Assembly (NCBI GenBank): GCA_937922675.1
Contig: CALAJN010000007.1
Location: 165,584 to 229,583, forward strand
From: an uncultured Granulosicoccaceae bacterium
Lineage (GTDB): Bacteria > Pseudomonadota > Gammaproteobacteria > Granulosicoccales > Granulosicoccaceae
Direction: 5' to 3'
DNA length: 64,000 nt
The notes beneath the pieces are model-generated. The model saw only the letters and a list, made by a program, of their open reading frames with translations. It made no database searches and was not told the DNA's origin. The translations under genes and the position numbers were made by a program. Positions 60,525 through 64,000 of the stretch are shown here, piece after piece (position 1 is the first letter of the stretch; the number at the start of each line of letters is the position of its first letter).

Positions 60525-63331
60525 GGCTGCGTCGCCCACACCGAATCAGGAAGACCCAAAGAGATTATCTGGATTCTGAATCGCCCCGCGACTAATAGCG
60601 CAAGCAAGCACAGCAAAGACAGCCCGAAACTGCCACCGCCGATCGTATCTGCATTGTTGCCCTGGTCCATCTCATCACCTTCGTTTGCCACCACAGTTTC
60701 AACCTTGGCCGTCTGACCGTTCGCCACAACAGTTTCAACGGCCGCCGGTTGTACAATCATCGCCGTTTGTCCATTGGCCAATGCTGTTTCAAGCGCCGCC
60801 TGCTGTTCGTTCGTCACCACAGTTTCATTCGCAGCTGGCTGTTCGTTCGCCAACGTGGTTTGTATCGCCGCTGGCTGTTCGTTCACCGCTGTAGTTTGAA
60901 TCGCCGCCGGCTGTTCAATCGCCGCCGTAGTTTGAATCGCCACCGGCTGTTCAATCGCCGCCGCTATTTCGCGAGGACCGGGCGGTGTGTTCGCAACGTC
61001 GCCAAAGACAACCCCCTGGCCACTTGCAGTTGCGTAAAGCCTGCCTGGGATATTTCGGTCACCGGCAATGGTTCTGATGCCGCCCCAAAGTTCTTTTTCG
61101 CTATGCTCATTGATACGAATCCAGTTTTGTCCGGCATCGTCTGAACGATAGAAATGAGCTTTGGAGCTGTCATTCAATCGACCCAAAACATAGACAGCTG
61201 GGTATTCACCAAAGCCGGCACCAAAACTGAGCGCTTGCGCTCGATGTACAGAATCCACTTGCGTCCAGTTTCGGCCTCCGTTGGTGCTTTTCCAAAGCTT
61301 GTTCTGAATATTTATAAACAAGTGACCCGCATTGCCCGGAATAGTGATCAGCTTGTTACGATTCCACAGATCGGTTGTAGCGGGCAGGTCGTTGCTTATA
61401 ACTCCCCAGGTCGCTCCTCCATCACTTGAAATATTGAAAGAACCATCAGGTGAGTAGAAATAAAAAACGCAGTTAAGTTCTTTGTCAGCAGCGAGAAAAC
61501 GACCATTTGCAAACACATTGTAGTTGAACCTTGGGATGCCGCTAACCACCGATGGCTTGATCGGTGTGCCATCAAATGGAAGCCCGCATTTATTAGGGTA
61601 GGCGTTCGAGCCGACAGAAGCCTTGAAGGTATCACCACCGTCGGTTGTATAGCGCACCTGTTTTCCATTTAACATAACCATCGAGTCAGGATCATTGCTG
61701 GCAAACTCAATGAGTGACTTCCTGTACGCCAACTGGTAGCCGTTTTTGCGTACCCAGTTTATCCCGCCGTCAGAAGAAGTGAGCAGTGCACCTACATTAC
61801 TTTCCCAGGCATCAGTTAACACAACCGCTAGGTTGTCAGGCTGCTTTTCACTGAAAGAGAAAGTGGCACTCTTCTTTATTTTGTCAGCCCCTAAAGATTT
61901 TTTATCCGAAGCGCTTGTAAGTTGGTCGATTTGGTTGGTGGGAAAGGATCTAGGGTTTTCAATGCTGTTATCGAAGACAAAGCCACTATGATCACCACTT
62001 CCAGCCATCAAAAAATGTCCCGCAACATTTTCTGGAAAGGCAACAAGGTCAGTCGGCACTATCTCTTCGTGCCCTGCGGAATGAAGGCTGTGCCATGTAC
62101 CCCCTGAAGTTGGTGACCAGTCATCTGACGAAAACGTACTGAACCAACTGGTGTAGTGCAATCGATTTGGGTTGTCAGGATCGAAAGCAAACTGCGACAC
62201 ATGCGATGCAAATGCATCGGTTCGCCACTGAAAAAGATGATCGTCGAGATTAACGCTGCCGCTTACCACGCTCCAATTGGCACCGGCGTTGTTGGTGGTC
62301 TGGAATTTATTTATGTGATTCCAGCCAGCGGTTACTGTTATTGCAACATTGTTGTCGTGTGGGCTCGTATCAACCGTGTAATATCCACTGTTCCCAGCGG
62401 TACTTCCAAGGCCACCAGCGAGTGAAGTCCATTGAATTGCTTGGTTACCTGTGTCAATTCCAGTAGCTTTCATTATGCCCGCTTTCTCGCAAGCCACAAG
62501 CATATAATCAGCGTCTTTTGAAATAGAAATATCGGTGGCCTGCAGCAACTGCGGATGGTCGGTGCCTCCCGACGGGTCAAGATTCCAGAAGTTTCTCGTT
62601 AATGTGTTTCCAACATAAACGCCGTGACCAGGATAAGCAATGTACACGTAGTTTAGGGTAGGGTGAAATACTACCGAGCGAATGCTGTACTGGTTTTTGT
62701 TTGTTGGTAATTTACCTGTGTTTATTTGGGTTGATACCAGCGTTGTTAGATCCAGTACCCATAAACCCTTCTCGCGTGTGCCGATATAAAGTTCATTCGT
62801 GTTCAGCGGGTTTATTGCTAGCGGTGTGCCCTGCCTGTCTTTATCACCGTTGTTGGGGGTGTTCGGATCGTAGTTGGCGTTGTTGGGATTATTCACATCG
62901 CAGGTGCGGCCACCGTTAGCGGCAAAGTGAAATTGAATTCCACCTGCAATTGATACCGGGCTGAAATTTCGACCACCATCGGTCGATTTCAAGATGGCAG
63001 TACCAGCTGGTGAGCAACCACGTCCTACTCCTAGATAAACAATGTCTTGGTCTGTAGGGTGAAGGGCAATCCCTGCCACACTGTAGTGGCTGCTATTGGT
63101 GCTGAACACCATTTGTTCCATGCGTGATGTTTCGGCATCCCATCGATAAGCGCCGCCGACATCGGTGCGGTAGTAGCGTTTTTCACCGTTTAGTGGGTGA
63201 ATTTTCATGCCGGTTATGTAACCGCCGCCCCCAATAGGGACGTTGGCCCAGTCATAATCTTCATATGCCTGAGCGGTTACAGATAAAGCTAAAGTGAGAA
63301 CTGCGAGGATGAGCTTCAGACTGTGCTTCAT
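60425..63331 (-). CDS. Secreted GH74-like beta-propeller protein with GlyGly-CTERM tail, C-terminus extended by an IS
   Basis: 968 residues. Signal peptide MKHSLKLILAVLTLALSVTA with cleavage near AQA|YED. GH74-type start: WANVPIGGGGYITG and YRTDVGGAYRWD (Asp57 is the expected catalytic residue). A second candidate acid is Asp447 in AGSGDHSGFVFD. Many BNR/Asp-box motifs (STDGGRNF, SSDGGATW, STNGGRNW) indicate a double propeller. Residues ~792-882 are a 12-residue tandem repeat linker. Residues 898-920 are GGGSFGLSLLCLLALLVAGR followed by FR, a GlyGly-CTERM sorting signal of type II-secreted, rhombosortase-processed proteins. Residues ~937-968 are read from the IS256-like end. GH74 enzymes cut xyloglucan, but the substrate here is unproven. 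Confidence 0.75.
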   Translation of the reverse strand: MKHSLKLILAVLTLALSVTAQAYEDYDWANVPIGGGGYITGMKIHPLNGEKRYYRTDVGGAYRWDAETSRMEQMVFSTNSSHYSVAGIALHPTDQDIVYLGVGRGCSPAGTAILKSTDGGRNFSPVSIAGGIQFHFAANGGRTCDVNNPNNANYDPNTPNNGDKDRQGTPLAINPLNTNELYIGTREKGLWVLDLTTLVSTQINTGKLPTNKNQYSIRSVVFHPTLNYVYIAYPGHGVYVGNTLTRNFWNLDPSGGTDHPQLLQATDISISKDADYMLVACEKAGIMKATGIDTGNQAIQWTSLAGGLGSTAGNSGYYTVDTSPHDNNVAITVTAGWNHINKFQTTNNAGANWSVVSGSVNLDDHLFQWRTDAFASHVSQFAFDPDNPNRLHYTSWFSTFSSDDWSPTSGGTWHSLHSAGHEEIVPTDLVAFPENVAGHFLMAGSGDHSGFVFDNSIENPRSFPTNQIDQLTSASDKKSLGADKIKKSATFSFSEKQPDNLAVVLTDAWESNVGALLTSSDGGINWVRKNGYQLAYRKSLIEFASNDPDSMVMLNGKQVRYTTDGGDTFKASVGSNAYPNKCGLPFDGTPIKPSVVSGIPRFNYNVFANGRFLAADKELNCVFYFYSPDGSFNISSDGGATWGVISNDLPATTDLWNRNKLITIPGNAGHLFINIQNKLWKSTNGGRNWTQVDSVHRAQALSFGAGFGEYPAVYVLGRLNDSSKAHFYRSDDAGQNWIRINEHSEKELWGGIRTIAGDRNIPGRLYATASGQGVVFGDVANTPPGPREIAAAIEQPVAIQTTAAIEQPAAIQTTAVNEQPAAIQTTLANEQPAANETVVTNEQQAALETALANGQTAMIVQPAAVETVVANGQTAKVETVVANEGDEMDQGNNADTIGGGSFGLSLLCLLALLVAGRFRIQIISLGLPDSVWATQPITSTIFRTFIGEWLQAISANSKSALYNSSMVK
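60686..60958 (-). repeat. 36-nt tandem repeats encoding the linker of the beta-propeller protein
   Basis: About seven units of 12 codons (IEQPAAIQTTAA, NEQPAAIQTTLA, NEQPAANETVVT, NGQTAKVETVVA and variants) connect the propeller to the GlyGly-CTERM segment. One unit carries a 6-codon insertion. These repeats are typical of variable-length surface spacer regions. Confidence 0.85.
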
Positions 63332-63537
63332 CGTTATTTCCGTCGCCAGGTAACTGTCGTCTATCCATCGGCGAGAGGGCTATGTGTCATAAGTTAGTAA
63401 TCTGTTAACTTGGGGGAAGGTCACATTGAGATGCCCATCACAGATAGCAATAGTTTGTAATTAGAGCACCTGCTTTCCGTGCATATTGCTTCGACACCTT
63501 GCGATAATGCCGGGTCAACCTCGCAGGAAAGTAATAA
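63332..63537. promoter_or_regulatory. Divergent intergenic region between two secreted propeller proteins
   Basis: 206 nt separate the start codons of the GH74-like gene (minus) and the DUF5122 gene (plus). It must contain both promoters and is AT-richer than the coding sequence. No specific operator could be identified. Confidence 0.45.
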
Positions 63538-64000
63538 ATGAAGCTTGTATCGGAAAAGCGTCTTGTCGCCCGTTTCGTGACCGTCTTGGCGTTGCTCGCA
63601 GCGTCTGTTGTGGGGATGGCCCCTGTTGGGGCGGCTGACCACGGACAGCTAGTCGGGGAGCTCCCGCGACGCGATGTGCCGGTAGTGCTTGACGGTGAGG
63701 TCCGCGCTCATGCACTCATAGGTAACCGAATTTTTGTGGGCGGTGATTTCGAGCAGGTGCAACGGCCTGATGGCACCACGATCACGCAGTCGAACATCTT
63801 TGCCTACGACGTCAATACCGGCCTGCTCGACGAAAACTTTCGGCCGGTTGTTGACAATCCCGTATGGGCGCTTGAAGTCAATCCACGTGGTGACGCGCTC
63901 TACGTAGGCGGGCGCTTTATCAAGTGGGACGATGCGTTCGCTGTTCGAGTGGCCAAGCTCGATGCGTTTGGCAATCTGGACACAAACTTTGAATCTGCTG
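63538..64000 (+). CDS. Exported DUF5122-type beta-propeller protein, N-terminal part
   Basis: ATG 63538 with AGGAAAG 6 nt upstream opens a frame that runs to the window edge (154 codons). It has a basic start, a hydrophobic core (FVTVLALLAASVVGMAPVGA) and likely cleavage at GAA|DHG. Propeller repeats of the DUF5122 type follow: GNRIFVGGDFEQVQRPDGT, DENFRPVVDNPVWALEV and GDALYVGGRFIKWDD, then LDAFGNLDTNFESA. Such proteins are secreted and repetitive, often adhesin-like or with a sorting tail. The C-terminus is outside the window. Confidence 0.8.
   Translation, partial: MKLVSEKRLVARFVTVLALLAASVVGMAPVGAADHGQLVGELPRRDVPVVLDGEVRAHALIGNRIFVGGDFEQVQRPDGTTITQSNIFAYDVNTGLLDENFRPVVDNPVWALEVNPRGDALYVGGRFIKWDDAFAVRVAKLDAFGNLDTNFESA

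Overview
The window is chromosomal DNA from a Gram-negative proteobacterium, most likely a gammaproteobacterium. Support comes from a PilVWXY1/FimT minor-pilin operon, an AceE/AceF/lipoyl-Lpd pyruvate dehydrogenase operon, bifunctional AAK-GNAT ArgA, TtcA, RimO, a ubiquinone-pathway hydroxylase, UbiX, and a GlyGly-CTERM exoprotein. The overall gene mix looks like a marine, metabolically versatile member of the Chromatiales/Granulosicoccus type. That placement is inference from gene content; no rRNA or tRNA gene is present to anchor it. Most of the window is GC-rich and densely coded.

Layout. 1-3.4 kb: minus-strand minor pilin operon fimT-pilV-pilW-pilX-pilY1, running off the left edge. 3.5-6.3 kb: hydantoinase-A-type protein and a DUF3461 protein. 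6.3-12.3 kb: minus-strand aceE-aceF-lpd operon. 12.4-26 kb: mtaB, a 1341-residue coiled-coil/OmpA envelope protein, ubiX, a Lon-N-domain protein, argA, a double-module HtrA/Nma111-type protease, a UbiH-like hydroxylase, a GNAT enzyme and a HugZ-like protein. 26-30 kb: a nucleotide-sugar module, with a SAF-domain oxidoreductase divergent from rfbF, an RmlC-like epimerase and rfbG. 30-38 kb: a LemA/M48-protease pair, GDPD, a PDZ protein, aldose epimerase, an IalB-like protein, an SDR and ttcA. 38-43 kb: a catabolic block (Gfo/Idh/MocA, LeuB-like dehydrogenase, SMP-30) divergent from a taurine-pyruvate-aminotransferase-like gene, then manC. 44.5-45.7 kb: an Ala/Asp-rich heptad-repeat membrane protein. 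46.2-49.6 kb: an ArsR-methyltransferase fusion with an operator-like palindrome, followed by metF and rimO.

From about 49.6 kb the character changes. Genes become sparse, intergenic gaps lengthen and base composition becomes more AT-rich in places. Here lie two paralogous three-TM/coiled-coil proteins flanking a decayed DegT/DnrJ-type sugar aminotransferase, then a WbaP-type initiating sugar transferase. A mobile-element graveyard follows: an internally deleted IS256-like element, nested IS3/IS256 fragments and a second IS256-like 3' end. It encloses an AT-rich P-loop protein/sulfotransferase gene pair. The right end holds a GH74-like beta-propeller exoprotein with a GlyGly-CTERM tail whose last ~32 codons come from the IS end. 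It is divergent from a DUF5122 beta-propeller protein that runs off the window.

How the parts fit: ManC (GDP-mannose), RfbF/RfbG with the epimerase (CDP-6-deoxy-sugars), the WbaP-type transferase, the dead aminotransferase and the sulfotransferase all point to surface polysaccharide synthesis. The pilin operon, the OmpA coiled-coil protein and the GlyGly-CTERM hydrolase are further envelope/surface functions. The most unusual material is at 50-63 kb and in the coiled-coil gene at 13.9-17.9 kb. No CRISPR array, prophage or intact defence system was seen.
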